Below are positions 19,827 through 29,038 of a stretch of 64,000 bases of DNA, piece after piece. The position numbers and the translations under genes are program-made. The notes beneath the pieces were generated by a model that did no database searches, was not told the DNA's origin, and saw only the letters and a list, made by a program, of their open reading frames with translations. This DNA is from Vibrio sp. SNU_ST1 (GTDB lineage Bacteria > Pseudomonadota > Gammaproteobacteria > Enterobacterales > Vibrionaceae): assembly GCF_030563405.1 (NCBI RefSeq), contig NZ_CP130748.1, forward strand, positions 372,001 to 436,000, given 5' to 3'. The number at the start of each line of letters is the position of its first letter. Within the stretch, counting starts at the first letter, position 1.

Positions 19827-19856
19827 AAAAAACGGAGCTATTAGGCTCCGTTTTTA
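19827..19856. terminator. Bidirectional terminator between small ORF and GntR gene
   Basis: AAAAACGGAGC and GCTCCGTTTTT form an 11-bp stem with a 6-base loop and are flanked by A and T runs, so it can end transcription from both sides. Confidence 0.85.
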
Positions 19857-19879
19857 TATGGCTAGGGTCTGCCTTAGCA

Positions 19880-20539
19880 TTATGCAGCTTCGATAACTTC
19901 TTCAATTCGTTTCATCGAACTTAACAGGTGTTGATCCAATAGTTCTGTCGCTTGATCGACATTTTTCGCAAGCACTAGCTTCATGATCATTTCATGCTCA
20001 TCAATATTGAACAGATCATCAGACGCGCTTTTCGCTGACATAGCTAGGAAGCGGTAGCGTTTTACTTGATTGATAAGATCATCAAAGAACTTAAACATGT
20101 TCTCTGAATCTGCGCCTTCAAGTAACGCAATATGGAACTGTTGGTGACGCTCTTCCCACTCAACACAATCAAATTCTTCTGATACATATTGTATGCGTGA
20201 TAACTTGTGGTAAGAGGTTAATACTTCCAATTCCCAGCTTTCATCACCTGCTGAAATTGCCTTTTTAAGCAGAACAGAAGAGACAACACGAAGGCTTTCA
20301 TATAGGTCATTGAGTTCTTTCTTTGATACCGGTGATACCCAGCAGCCTTTTTGTGGCTCTAGCTTTACGTATTTACTCCAAGATAGCTGCACTAAGGCTT
20401 CGCGAATTGGAGATGCGCCGACGTTGTATCGTGCTTTGAGATCAGCTACAACGAGTTTTTTACCTGGGGTTAATTCACCATTGAGAATATCTTGGCGAAT
20501 CATCTTTGATACTTTGTCAGTAAGCGTAGGACTAGACAT
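19880..20539 (-). CDS. GntR family (FCD subfamily) transcriptional regulator
   Basis: A GntR-type regulator. Residues about 1-70 form the winged helix (LTDKVSKMIRQDILNGELTPGKKL, then YNVGASPIREALVQL), and the rest is an all-helical FCD effector domain with metal-ligand-type residues (HQQFH, and EHEMIM further on). FCD regulators usually sense small carboxylic acids or sugar acids. The ATG at 20539 is chosen because AGG lies six bases upstream. A start four codons earlier (20551) lacks a ribosome binding site. It stands alone, with no catabolic operon next to it, so the regulon is unknown. Confidence 0.85.
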   Translation of the reverse strand: MSSPTLTDKVSKMIRQDILNGELTPGKKLVVADLKARYNVGASPIREALVQLSWSKYVKLEPQKGCWVSPVSKKELNDLYESLRVVSSVLLKKAISAGDESWELEVLTSYHKLSRIQYVSEEFDCVEWEERHQQFHIALLEGADSENMFKFFDDLINQVKRYRFLAMSAKSASDDLFNIDEHEMIMKLVLAKNVDQATELLDQHLLSSMKRIEEVIEAA

Positions 20540-20674
20540 TACAAACCTCATGTATATTTGATTTCTAGTCTGCTAATCCGTTTCTTAGGAAGAGTTTATT
20601 GGAGTTTAACAGTACGTAGTTCTAATGTGATTGATAATACAGCGTACTGAAAAGTTAGGCAAGATTTTGTTTCA

Positions 20675-20703
20675 TAAAAAAAGAGGGCCGAAGCCCTCTT
20701 TTA
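20675..20703 (-). terminator. Intrinsic terminator of pykF
   Basis: On the minus strand AAGAGGGC and GCCCTCTT form an 8-bp stem capped by a stable TTCG loop, followed by seven Ts. Confidence 0.92.
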
Positions 20704-20727
20704 TATTTTATGCGAATCGGTTCATTC

Positions 20728-22140
20728 TTATAGAACGTGAACAGATGCTGTGTTTGTAGTACCAGAAGCGACTAGAGCACCAGAAACCATAACTACGATG
20801 TCGCCTTTGTTACCTAGGCCAGATTGTAGAGCGATTTCTTTACCGTTGATGTAGAACGCGTCTGTGTTCTCGATAGAGTCAACAAGAACTGGCTTAACAC
20901 CTTTAGTCAGAACTAGTTGTGCAGCTGTCTTTTCGTTAGTTGTTAGAGCAAGGATGTTTGCAGTTGGGAAGTACTTACGTACTGAACGTGCAGACTTACC
21001 GCCTTCAGTTGCAACAACGATTAGAGGAGCAGCTAGCTTCTCTGCTGTGTCTACAGCGCCTTTACATACTGCTTCAGTGATGCGTAGACGTGGGCTATCT
21101 AGACGAGAGCCTAGCTCAGCTTTAAGAGCTGAATCAGTACGGTTTGCGATTTGAGCCATGATAGTAACAGCTTCAACTGGGTACTTACCTTTAGCAGTTT
21201 CACCAGAAAGCATTACTGCATCAGTACCATCCATGATTGCATTCGCAACGTCACCCGCTTCTGCACGAGTTGGACGTGGGTTGCTGATCATAGAGTCAAG
21301 CATTTGAGTTGCAGTGATAACCATCTTACGTGCGCGGTTACACTTCTCGATCATCATCTTCTGAGCGAAGATTACTTCTTCAGCTGGGATTTCAACACCT
21401 AGGTCACCACGAGCAACCATGATGCCGTCAGAAGCTTCAAGGATTGAATCGAAGTTATCTACACCTTCTTGGTTTTCAATCTTAGAAATGATGTGGATGT
21501 TCTCGCCGCCGTTAGCGTTTAGAAGCTCACGGATTTCTTTAACGTCTTCTTCTTTACGAATGAAAGAAGCAGCAACGAAATCTACGCCTTGCTCGCAACC
21601 AAACTTAAGGTCAGCTTTGTCTTTCTCAGAAAGAGCTGGAAGTTGAACAGAAACGCCAGGAAGGTTAACACCTTTGTTTTCGCCTAGAGCACCGTTGTTA
21701 AGAACTTTACACTTAACTTCAGTTTCTGTTGTTGCGATAACTTCCATTTCGATTAGGCCATCATCAACAAGGATAGTGTTACCTGCTGTTAGGTCTTTAG
21801 CGAAACCTAGGTAAGTTACTGCTACTACGTCTTTGTTACCAACAACTGTTGCGTCAGTTGTGAAAGTGAACTCTTGACCAGCTACTAGATCTACGTCGTT
21901 ACCATCTTCAAGTTTGATAGTACGGATTTCTGGACCTTTAGTATCTAGAAGGATCGCAAGTTGCTCACCATTGTTTTCCATTACTTTACGGAAGTTCGCG
22001 ATACGAGTGCCGTGCTCTGCGAAATCACCGTGAGAGAAGTTAAGACGCATAACGTTCATGCCAGCATCTACTAGTTCAGTTAGCTTCTCTACAGATTCAG
22101 TTTTAGGGCCAATCGTACATACGATTTTGGTCTTTTTCAT
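20728..22140 (-). CDS. pykF: Pyruvate kinase I
   Basis: It transfers phosphate from phosphoenolpyruvate to ADP, the last glycolytic step. At 470 residues it matches E. coli PykF. The barrel begins [19 protein letters not shown]. The active-site signature [17 protein letters not shown] (about 214) contains the catalytic lysine, and [12 protein letters not shown] (about 240) and TATQMLDSM (about 277) are conserved. The fructose-1,6-bisphosphate site is expected in the C-terminal domain. Codon use is highly biased, as for an abundant protein. Upstream is a long leader with a hairpin. Confidence 0.97.
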   Translation of the reverse strand: MKKTKIVCTIGPKTESVEKLTELVDAGMNVMRLNFSHGDFAEHGTRIANFRKVMENNGEQLAILLDTKGPEIRTIKLEDGNDVDLVAGQEFTFTTDATVVGNKDVVAVTYLGFAKDLTAGNTILVDDGLIEMEVIATTETEVKCKVLNNGALGENKGVNLPGVSVQLPALSEKDKADLKFGCEQGVDFVAASFIRKEEDVKEIRELLNANGGENIHIISKIENQEGVDNFDSILEASDGIMVARGDLGVEIPAEEVIFAQKMMIEKCNRARKMVITATQMLDSMISNPRPTRAEAGDVANAIMDGTDAVMLSGETAKGKYPVEAVTIMAQIANRTDSALKAELGSRLDSPRLRITEAVCKGAVDTAEKLAAPLIVVATEGGKSARSVRKYFPTANILALTTNEKTAAQLVLTKGVKPVLVDSIENTDAFYINGKEIALQSGLGNKGDIVVMVSGALVASGTTNTASVHVL

Positions 22141-22203
22141 GGAAGGTACTCTCCGGTAAGTATTGTTACAATTTGAAATTTATTTAAGTTCTGAAGATTG
22201 GTC

Positions 22204-22240
22204 CGCTACATCAACATTTTGTGCCTGTTGTGTAAAAGCG
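22204..22240 (-). repeat. Hairpin in the pykF leader
   Basis: On the minus strand CGCT, ACA and CAACA in the left arm pair with TGTTG, TGT and AGCG in the right arm, giving about 12 pairs with a small internal loop. It lies 64 bases upstream of pykF. Confidence 0.4.
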
Positions 22241-22505
22241 CAGAACTTCCAATATGTCCTTCAGAGTTGTAAGTCTTTCATCAATTTTAGTCATTTTATG
22301 ACCAAAAGATTTTGATTCAATATCGGCTTTCTGTGACTTACCCCACTATATAGGCGGTAAGTTGCAAAAAAATAACAGTCAGTTTTGTAATTTTTTTTCT
22401 TTTCGGGTGCGGATTCTACCACCGAATGAGTTCAATATCACTGCTTAACAATTGTCTTAGGACAAGGTTTTATCGCTATTTATTAATTTTTTGGATCAAA
22501 ATAAA

Positions 22506-22535
22506 TGGACTAAATAGTTTCGTTGTAACTATAAT
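22506..22535 (+). promoter_or_regulatory. Candidate promoter of the DeoR regulator gene
   Basis: TGGACT (22506-22511) and a consensus TATAAT (22530-22535) are separated by 18 bases, about 35 bases upstream of the chosen start codon. Confidence 0.5.
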
Positions 22536-22583
22536 ATGTTTCATATCGAAACTTAATGGCCTTTTTTTAATGTCGAAACGAAA
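22518..22583 (+). promoter_or_regulatory. TTTCG/CGAAA motif cluster, likely DeoR operator
   Basis: TTTCGTT (22518-22524) lies inside the promoter spacer, the palindrome GTTTCATATCGAAAC (22538-22552) sits at the expected transcription start, and CGAAACGAAA (22574-22583) lies in the first codons. TTTCG/CGAAA repeats are typical operators of DeoR/GlpR family repressors, so autoregulation is likely. Confidence 0.5.
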
Positions 22584-23340
22584 TACTCAGCTCAGAAGAC
22601 ATGCAATTTCTAACCTAGTGAATGAAAAAGGAGAGGTTAGTGTTGATGAATTATCCGCTAAGTTCGAAACCTCAGAGGTCACGATTAGAAAGGACTTGGC
22701 GTCTTTAGAGAAAAACGGTCAGCTTTTACGCCGTTATGGTGGTGCGATTTCGTTACCTAAAGAGGTTGTCAACGAAGAGCTATGTCCACAAGTTTCGACT
22801 CGAAAGATTTCATTAGCGAAAGCCGCTGCAGATTTAATTCGCGACCATAATCGCATTGTCATCGATAGTGGCAGTACTACTGGTGCCTTGATTCAGCAGC
22901 TTAATACTAAGCGTGGTTTGGTTGTTATGACCAACTCATTGCACGTAGCTAATGCGCTTAATGAGCTTGAAAGCGAACCAACGTTATTAATGACGGGTGG
23001 TACTTGGGATACCCATTCGGACTCTTTCCAAGGCAAAGTCGCAGAGTCAGTACTTCGTGCTTACGATTTTGATCAACTATTTATTGGGGCTGATGGTATC
23101 GACCTTGATAGAGGAACGACCACGTTCAATGAATTGATTGGCCTGAGCAAAGTTATGGCTGAAGTGTCACGAGAAGTGATCGTGATGGTTGAGTCTGAAA
23201 AAGTGGGACGAAAGATCCCTAATCTGGAATTAGCGTGGGAACACATCGATATTTTGATTACCGATACAGACTTGAACAAAGAATTCCAAGCAAGTATTGA
23301 ATCACATGACGTTCGAGTGATCCTAACTGATCCGACTTAA
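22570..23340 (+). CDS. DeoR/GlpR family transcriptional regulator
   Basis: A 256-residue DeoR-type repressor. The N-terminal winged helix spans about residues 1-58 (VSVDELSAKFETSEVTIRKDLASLEKNGQLLRRYGGA). The DeoR sugar-phosphate sensor follows, with IVIDSGSTTGALIQQL and FIGADGIDLDRGTTTFN. An in-frame ATG 48 codons earlier would add an unusual hydrophobic extension, so the start at 22570 (MSKRNTQLRRHA) is preferred although its ribosome binding site is weak. It lies directly upstream of glmS in the same direction, so it probably senses an amino-sugar phosphate and controls glmS. That link is inference. Confidence 0.88.
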   Translation: MSKRNTQLRRHAISNLVNEKGEVSVDELSAKFETSEVTIRKDLASLEKNGQLLRRYGGAISLPKEVVNEELCPQVSTRKISLAKAAADLIRDHNRIVIDSGSTTGALIQQLNTKRGLVVMTNSLHVANALNELESEPTLLMTGGTWDTHSDSFQGKVAESVLRAYDFDQLFIGADGIDLDRGTTTFNELIGLSKVMAEVSREVIVMVESEKVGRKIPNLELAWEHIDILITDTDLNKEFQASIESHDVRVILTDPT

Positions 23341-23447
23341 ACCTAATTTAAACTATTGTGCATTTAATTTCCTATAATTGATCTTAATGAAAGATATGGC
23401 CTTTGCTTGCTGCCAGTAGGAATAAACGAAATTGATGGAGTAAAACT

Positions 23448-25280
23448 ATGTGTGGAATTGTTGGTGCAGTAGCACAACGTGATGTAGCCGAAATCTTAGT
23501 AGAAGGTCTTCGCCGCTTAGAATACCGAGGCTACGATTCTGCGGGTGTCGCTGTAGTCGATACTGAATCTAACCTAACTCGTGTACGCCGCCTTGGTAAA
23601 GTACAAGAGCTAGCAGACGCAGTCGATCAGCAACATGTAATTGGCGGTACTGGTATCGCTCATACACGTTGGGCAACGCACGGTGAGCCGTCTGAAGCGA
23701 ATGCACACCCACATATGTCTGGTGATATTGCTGTTGTACACAATGGTATTATCGAAAACCACGAAGCACTGCGTGCTCTTCTTCAAGAGCGTGGTTACGT
23801 GTTTACTTCACAAACGGATACTGAAGTTATCGCTCACTTAGTGGAATGGGAACTTCGTACTTCTGATTCATTGGTTGAAGCGCTTCAAAAGACAGCGAAA
23901 CAATTAGACGGTGCATACGGCACGGTGGCCGTTGATCGTAAAGATCCTAGTCGTATTGTAGTCGCTCGTTCAGGTAGCCCGATCGTTATTGGTTTTGGTG
24001 TTGGTGAAAACTTCCTAGCATCTGACCAACTTGCACTATTAAGCGTAACTCGTCGCTTCATGTACCTAGAAGAGGGTGATGTTGCTGAGGTTACTCGTCG
24101 TGATGTAACGGTATTTGATGTGGCGGGCGAGCGTGTTGAGCGTGACATCGTTGAATCAAACGCAGAGCATGATGCGGGTGATAAAGGTCAATACCGTCAC
24201 TTCATGCAGAAAGAGGTCTTTGAGCAGCCAACAGCGCTAATCAATACAATGGAAGGTCGTATCTCTGAAACGTCTGTTATCACCAACGCAATTGGTGTTA
24301 AAACTGAAGAGATTCTAAGCAAGGTAGAGCATGTACAGATCATTGCATGTGGTACGTCTTACAACTCTGGCATGGTTGCACGTTATTGGTTTGAGTCTCT
24401 AGCTGGCGTAAGTTGTGACGTAGAGATCGCCTCTGAATTCCGTTACCGTGACTTTGTTGTTCGCCCGAATAGCCTATTGGTAACTATCTCCCAGTCAGGT
24501 GAAACGGCCGATACGCTTGCGGCGCTTCGCTTGGCAAAAGAGAAGGGATACATGTCCGCAATGACTATCTGTAACGTTGCGGGTTCTTCATTGGTTCGTG
24601 AATCTGATTTTGCCTTTATGACTCGCGCAGGAACAGAGATCGGTGTGGCTTCGACTAAAGCTTTCACGACTCAACTAGCCGCAATGCTGATGATGGTAAC
24701 GTCAATTGGTCATCTACAAGGTCGCCTCAATGAGGAGAAAGAAGCTGAGATCGTTCAAGCACTGCATCAACTGCCTGCTGATATTGAAAAAGCACTCGCG
24801 TTTGATAAAGAAATTGAAGCACTGGCACCTGATTTTGCTGATAAGCACCATACACTGTTCTTAGGTCGTGGGGAGTTTTACCCAATCGCAATGGAAGCGT
24901 CTCTTAAGTTGAAAGAGATCTCTTACATCCATGCAGAAGCATACGCGGCTGGTGAGCTTAAGCACGGCCCTTTGGCTCTTATTGATGCTGATATGCCAGT
25001 CGTCGTTATTGCACCAAGCAACGACTTGCTAGAGAAGCTGAAATCAAACGTTGAAGAAGTACGTGCTCGTGGCGGTCTACTGTACGTATTCGCTGACGAA
25101 GATGCAGGCTTTGAGAGCGATGAGAACATGAAGATCATCAAGATGCCTCACGTAAGTGAAGTAACTGCACCAATTTACTACACAGTACCGATGCAGCTAT
25201 TGTCTTACCACGTAGCACTAATTAAAGGTACCGACGTTGACCAACCTCGTAACCTAGCGAAATCGGTAACGGTTGAGTAA
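23448..25280 (+). CDS. glmS: Glutamine-fructose-6-phosphate aminotransferase (isomerizing)
   Basis: It makes glucosamine-6-phosphate from fructose-6-phosphate and glutamine, the entry step to peptidoglycan and lipopolysaccharide amino sugars. At 610 residues it is full length. The glutaminase domain starts with the nucleophile Cys2 (MCGIVGAV). Two SIS isomerase domains follow ([16 protein letters not shown] near 300; [37 protein letters not shown] near 472). The C-terminus NLAKSVTVE is typical. GGAG lies eight bases before the ATG. A TATAAT-like box is at 23373-23378. No glmS ribozyme is present, as expected outside Gram-positives. Confidence 0.97.
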   Translation: MCGIVGAVAQRDVAEILVEGLRRLEYRGYDSAGVAVVDTESNLTRVRRLGKVQELADAVDQQHVIGGTGIAHTRWATHGEPSEANAHPHMSGDIAVVHNGIIENHEALRALLQERGYVFTSQTDTEVIAHLVEWELRTSDSLVEALQKTAKQLDGAYGTVAVDRKDPSRIVVARSGSPIVIGFGVGENFLASDQLALLSVTRRFMYLEEGDVAEVTRRDVTVFDVAGERVERDIVESNAEHDAGDKGQYRHFMQKEVFEQPTALINTMEGRISETSVITNAIGVKTEEILSKVEHVQIIACGTSYNSGMVARYWFESLAGVSCDVEIASEFRYRDFVVRPNSLLVTISQSGETADTLAALRLAKEKGYMSAMTICNVAGSSLVRESDFAFMTRAGTEIGVASTKAFTTQLAAMLMMVTSIGHLQGRLNEEKEAEIVQALHQLPADIEKALAFDKEIEALAPDFADKHHTLFLGRGEFYPIAMEASLKLKEISYIHAEAYAAGELKHGPLALIDADMPVVVIAPSNDLLEKLKSNVEEVRARGGLLYVFADEDAGFESDENMKIIKMPHVSEVTAPIYYTVPMQLLSYHVALIKGTDVDQPRNLAKSVTVE

Positions 25281-25313
25281 TCGCCAGCCTATCACAGAAA
25301 ATTAGATAATAAG

Positions 25314-25338
25314 AAGCCCATCCTGTGATGGGCTTTTT
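25314..25338 (+). terminator. Intrinsic terminator of glmS
   Basis: AAGCCCATC and GATGGGCTT form a 9-bp stem with loop CTGT and a T run. It may also slow transcription from metY on the other strand. Confidence 0.88.
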
Positions 25339-25384
25339 GGTATCTGTTAGTTAACGATCAGTGTTAGAGATAGCTTTACCGTTA

Positions 25385-26653
25385 TTAAGTATTAAGCGCT
25401 TGCTCTAGATCAGCCAAGATATCGTCAATGTGCTCGATACCTACTGATAGACGAATCATCTCTGGTGACACTCCTGCTTGCTTTTGTTCCGGTTCGCTTA
25501 ATTGACGGTGTGTTGTAGAAGCAGGGTGACAAGCGAGAGATTTTGCATCGCCAATGTTCACCAAGCGCTTGAAGATTTGTAGCGCATCATAGAAACGAAC
25601 ACCAGCTTCATAACCATCTTTCAAGCCAAAAGATAAAATGGCAGACGGCTTACCTTGCATGTATTTCTCAGCCAGCGGATAGAACTCAGATGTTGGTAAA
25701 CCAGCGTAGCTCACCCAACTCACTTTCTCATGTTGCTGAAGGTACTCTGCTACTTTTAGTGCGTTCTCTGTGTGTCGCTCCATGCGTAGCGACAAAGTTT
25801 CTAGACCTTGCATTAGCATGAAGGCATTCATTGGCGACAGTGCTGCCCCCGTATTACGTAGTGGAACCGTTCGAGCGCGGCCAATAAACGCGGCTTCGCC
25901 AAAGGCTTCGGTATACACCACACCGTGGTAAGAAGGCTCTGGCTGATTAAATACTGGGAAGCGATCCTTATGCTCTGCCCATGGAAATTTTCCTGAATCG
26001 ACAATTACGCCACCGAGTGTTGTTCCGTGCCCACCAACGTATTTTGTTAGCGAGTGCACCACTATATCGGCACCAAAATCGATAGGCTTACACAGCACCG
26101 GAGTTGCTACGGTGTTATCGACAATCACAGGCACACCTTGTGCGTGAGCAAGCTCTGCCACACGTTCTAAGTCGATAATATTACCAGCTGGGTTACCGAT
26201 ACTTTCGCAGTAAACTGCTTTGGTTTTGTCATCGATCAGTGCCGCTAAGCTTTCAGGTTTGTCGTCTTTGGCAAAGCGAACTTCTATCCCTTGGTTTGGC
26301 AGCATGTGAGCAAATAGAGTGTAAGTACCGCCGTAAAGCTGAGGCGTTGAAACGATGTTGTCACCGATTTGTGCCAACGTTTGAATGGCGTAGTTGATTG
26401 CCGCGCTGCCCGCACTCACCACTAAGCCTGCAATACCACCCTCTAAGGCCGCCATGCGTTTTTCCAACACATCGTTGGTTGGGTTCATTATGCGAGTGTA
26501 GATATTACCGGGTACCGCAAGGTTGAAGAGGTCGGCACCGTGTTGTGCGTCATCGAATTCGTAAGCAACGGTTTGGTAAATAGGGGTCGCAACCGATTTG
26601 GTTGTTGGATCAGTTTCGTAGCCGAAGTGAATCGAGAGCGTTTCGTCTTTCAT
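25385..26653 (-). CDS. metY: O-acetylhomoserine aminocarboxypropyltransferase (sulfhydrylase)
   Basis: A 422-residue PLP enzyme of the Cys/Met metabolism family, making homocysteine from O-acetylhomoserine and sulfide (direct sulfhydrylation). PLP-contacting motifs are SAGSAAINYAIQTL (about 80), DNTVATPVLCKP (about 178) and the lysine-bearing SLTKYVGGHGTTLGG (about 200-214). Length and the QPEPSYHGVVY insertion favour MetY over MetB or MetC. It is monocistronic, between glmS and a tRNA gene. No MetJ box was seen upstream. Confidence 0.9.
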   Translation of the reverse strand: MKDETLSIHFGYETDPTTKSVATPIYQTVAYEFDDAQHGADLFNLAVPGNIYTRIMNPTNDVLEKRMAALEGGIAGLVVSAGSAAINYAIQTLAQIGDNIVSTPQLYGGTYTLFAHMLPNQGIEVRFAKDDKPESLAALIDDKTKAVYCESIGNPAGNIIDLERVAELAHAQGVPVIVDNTVATPVLCKPIDFGADIVVHSLTKYVGGHGTTLGGVIVDSGKFPWAEHKDRFPVFNQPEPSYHGVVYTEAFGEAAFIGRARTVPLRNTGAALSPMNAFMLMQGLETLSLRMERHTENALKVAEYLQQHEKVSWVSYAGLPTSEFYPLAEKYMQGKPSAILSFGLKDGYEAGVRFYDALQIFKRLVNIGDAKSLACHPASTTHRQLSEPEQKQAGVSPEMIRLSVGIEHIDDILADLEQALNT

Positions 26654-26814
26654 GTTTCTTCCCTGAACGATTGAATTATCTATGTACTATCATATTGCCG
26701 ATTTTTTTATGAAAGAAAAGTATATTTAGTCACATAGAGGGAATTGGAATTGTGTGTGGGACGATTCGTTATTTGTAGGAAACATAGCTGTGAGTTGTAC
26801 AGCTTCAGAAAAGC

Positions 26815-26849
26815 AAAAAGCCAGAGCAGTGTGAACTGTTCTGGCTTTT
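26815..26849 (-). terminator. Intrinsic terminator of the tRNA gene
   Basis: AAAAGCCAGAACAG-type and CTGCTCTGGCTTTTT-type arms (one mismatch) form a stem of about 14 bp with T residues, seven bases past the tRNA CCA end. Confidence 0.85.
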
Positions 26850-26855
26850 CTAATT

Positions 26856-26931
26856 TGGTGGCCCCTCCCAGATTTGAACTGGGGACCGAACGATTATGAG
26901 TCGTGCGCTCTAACCACTGAGCTAAGGGGCC
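26856..26931 (-). tRNA. ileX: tRNA-Ile2 (anticodon CAU, lysidine-modified)
   Basis: A 76-base cloverleaf with encoded CCA. The acceptor stem is GGCCCCT/AGGGGCC, the D arm reads AGCTCAGTGGTTAGAGC, the anticodon loop is CTCATAA, and the T arm contains GTTCAAAT. The sequence is very close to E. coli ileX apart from the anticodon-stem base and the T stem. That similarity points to tRNA-Ile2, whose C34 is changed to lysidine by TilS so that it reads AUA, rather than to an elongator Met tRNA with the same CAU anticodon. Position 27:43 looks like a C-U mismatch. Confidence 0.9.
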
Positions 26932-26942
26932 GTAGGGCATAG

Positions 26943-26971
26943 ATTATAGGGGAAGCATTCATTTGTGTCTA
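26943..26971 (-). promoter_or_regulatory. tRNA-Ile2 promoter
   Basis: TAGACA (26966-26971) and a perfect TATAAT (26943-26948) are 17 bases apart on the minus strand, with only 11 bases between the -10 and the tRNA 5' end. The -35 lies in the palindrome GTGTCTAGACAC (26965-26976). Confidence 0.75.
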
Positions 26972-27025
26972 GACACTATGAGGGGCAATTCCGCTTACAT
27001 CTTAGCCACTTAAATCATACAGGCA

Positions 27026-27057
27026 CAAAAAAGGTGAGCCAACGCTCACCTTTTTTA
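27026..27057 (-). terminator. Intrinsic terminator of rpoD
   Basis: AAAAAAGGTGAGC and GCTCACCTTTTTT form a 13-bp stem with a 4-base loop. It lies about 40 bases after the rpoD stop, with A and T runs on both sides. Confidence 0.92.
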
Positions 27058-27094
27058 TTTTATGCTTAAAAGCTAACCACACTAAAGCGTGTAA

Positions 27095-28939
27095 TTACTC
27101 GTCTAGGAAGCTACGCAGAGTTTCTGAGCGGCTTGGGTGACGAAGCTTACGCAGTGCTTTTGCTTCGATCTGACGGATACGTTCACGAGTAACGTCGAAC
27201 TGCTTACCAACTTCTTCAAGAGTGTGGTCAGTGTTCATGTCGATACCGAAACGCATACGAAGTACTTTCGCTTCACGAGGAGTTAAGCCAGCAAGAACGT
27301 CTTTAGTTGCGCCGCGTAGGCTTGTTGCCGTTGCAGAATCTAAAGGCAGTTCTAGCGTTGTATCCTCGATGAAATCACCTAGATGCGAATCTTCGTCGTC
27401 ACCGATTGGTGTCTCCATTGAGATAGGCTCTTTAGCTATTTTCAGTACTTTACGGATCTTGTCTTCAGGCATTTGCATGCGCTCAGCCAACTCTTCCGGA
27501 AGCGGTTCACGACCCATCTCTTGTAGCATTTGACGAGAGATACGGTTTAGTTTGTTGATCGTTTCGATCATGTGAACCGGAATACGGATAGTACGAGCTT
27601 GGTCGGCAATCGAACGAGTGATTGCTTGACGGATCCACCACGTAGCGTAAGTAGAGAACTTGTAACCACGACGGTATTCAAACTTATCTACTGCTTTCAT
27701 CAGACCGATGTTACCTTCTTGGATTAGATCCAGGAATTGTAGACCACGGTTTGTGTACTTCTTAGCAATCGAGATTACTAGACGTAAGTTCGCTTCAACC
27801 ATCTCTTTCTTAGCACGACGAGCTTTCGCTTCACCAATAGACATACGACGGCTGATATCTTTAATGCTTTGAACAGTAAGAGACGTTTCACGTTCGATTA
27901 TATCCAGCTTTTGGATAGAACGACGGATGTCGTGTTCGTTACGTTTGATCTTTTCAGCGTATGGTTTGTCTGAAGCAAGAACTTCGTCCAACCATGCTTC
28001 GCTAGACTCATTGCCAGTAAATAGAGCAATGAAAGATTTCTTCGGCATTTTGCCGTACTCAACCGTTTGACGCATGATTAGGCGTTCTTGAGTACGTACG
28101 CGATCCATTGAAGTACGCAGTTCGTTTACTAGGTAATCGAACTGTTTTGGCGTTAGACGGAACTCTTTGAATACGTCTTGCATCATTGTCGTTGCAAGTG
28201 TTGCTTTCGGGCTTTCATGGCCGTATTCATTGATTGCTAGTTGACGGTTTTGGTAGCTAGTGCGAAGTGCTGTGAACTTCTCAAGAGCAAGCTCAGGATC
28301 AATACCTGTATCTTCCTCTTCTTCTTCCTCGTCGTCTTCTGCTTCTTCTTTGTCTTCGTCTTCTAGATCAGTTTTAGCAAGTTCTGAACCGATGTGAGTC
28401 GCCGTTGGCGCTGCTGTGCCATCGTCGTCTGGGTCAACAAAGCCATTGATTAGATCTGTTAAGCGAATCTCTTCAGCGAGTACGCGGTCAAACTGTTCCA
28501 AGATGTATGGAATCGTGCCTGGGTACTCAGCTACAGATAATTGAACAGTATTGATACCATCTTCAATACGCTTCGCAATGTCGATTTCGCCTTCACGAGT
28601 CAGTAGCTCAACTGTCCCCATTTCACGCATGTACATACGAACTGGGTCAGTTGTACGGCCAATCTCGCTTTCTACGCTTGAAAGCGCAGCAGCAGCAGCT
28701 TCAGCTGCATCTTCATCTATATTGGCATCATCATCATTAAGAGCTAGATCATCAGCGTCAGGTGCAGTTTCTACTACCTTGATACCCATGTCGTTGATCA
28801 TTTGAATGATGTCTTCTACCTGTTCAGAATCCACGATTTCTGCAGGTAGGTGGTCGTTTACTTCGGCGTAGGTCAGATAGCCTTGTTCCTTGCCTTTAAT
28901 AACAAGTAATTTAAGCTGTGACTGCGGATTTTGATCCAT
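27095..28939 (-). CDS. rpoD: RNA polymerase primary sigma factor, sigma-70
   Basis: The housekeeping sigma factor, 614 residues like E. coli RpoD (613). Region 1.1 is N-terminal ([25 protein letters not shown]). Region 1.2 lies at [11 protein letters not shown] and a long acidic non-conserved region includes a run of Glu/Asp at about 200-215. Regions 2-4 are intact: [57 protein letters not shown] for region 2, and [23 protein letters not shown] for 4.2. It is the last gene of the macromolecular synthesis operon, 99 bases after dnaG. Confidence 0.98.
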   Translation of the reverse strand: MDQNPQSQLKLLVIKGKEQGYLTYAEVNDHLPAEIVDSEQVEDIIQMINDMGIKVVETAPDADDLALNDDDANIDEDAAEAAAAALSSVESEIGRTTDPVRMYMREMGTVELLTREGEIDIAKRIEDGINTVQLSVAEYPGTIPYILEQFDRVLAEEIRLTDLINGFVDPDDDGTAAPTATHIGSELAKTDLEDEDKEEAEDDEEEEEEDTGIDPELALEKFTALRTSYQNRQLAINEYGHESPKATLATTMMQDVFKEFRLTPKQFDYLVNELRTSMDRVRTQERLIMRQTVEYGKMPKKSFIALFTGNESSEAWLDEVLASDKPYAEKIKRNEHDIRRSIQKLDIIERETSLTVQSIKDISRRMSIGEAKARRAKKEMVEANLRLVISIAKKYTNRGLQFLDLIQEGNIGLMKAVDKFEYRRGYKFSTYATWWIRQAITRSIADQARTIRIPVHMIETINKLNRISRQMLQEMGREPLPEELAERMQMPEDKIRKVLKIAKEPISMETPIGDDEDSHLGDFIEDTTLELPLDSATATSLRGATKDVLAGLTPREAKVLRMRFGIDMNTDHTLEEVGKQFDVTRERIRQIEAKALRKLRHPSRSETLRSFLDE

Positions 28940-29038
28940 AGATGATATCCAACTTCAGGTCTGGTGAAGGACGTTGCATTCTCAAATGCAAACCAATTAT
29001 GTTAACAAATTTATTAAATGCTGACTAATCAAACAGGG

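Larger units (their letters stand above)
19247..19879. other. Region between ilvH terminator and GntR gene
   Basis: A stretch of about 630 bases without a long gene. It contains the 18-bp palindrome, the folded segment and the 43-codon ORF listed separately, and ends in a terminator facing both ways. The part 19250-19420 shows nothing I can name. Confidence 0.4.
22141..22569. other. Divergent region between pykF and the DeoR gene
   Basis: This 429-base gap separates the divergent pykF and deoR-type genes. It holds a TATATAGT-like -10 for pykF near 22347-22354 on the minus strand with no clear -35, the pykF leader hairpin, and the deoR promoter with TTTCG/CGAAA motifs. No Cra-type site was seen. 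Confidence 0.45.

Noticed and set aside
22426..22569. A 48-codon N-terminal extension of the DeoR regulator
   Set aside because: It would be hydrophobic, is not part of the family, and would include the promoter and operator motifs.
23397..23411. Sigma-54-like TGGC...TTGC before glmS
   Set aside because: The spacing between GG and GC is one base short, and a sigma-54 control of glmS itself is not expected.
26707..26940. A 77-codon minus-strand ORF
   Set aside because: It runs across the tRNA-Ile2 gene, its promoter-proximal part and its terminator, so it is a by-product of the tRNA sequence.
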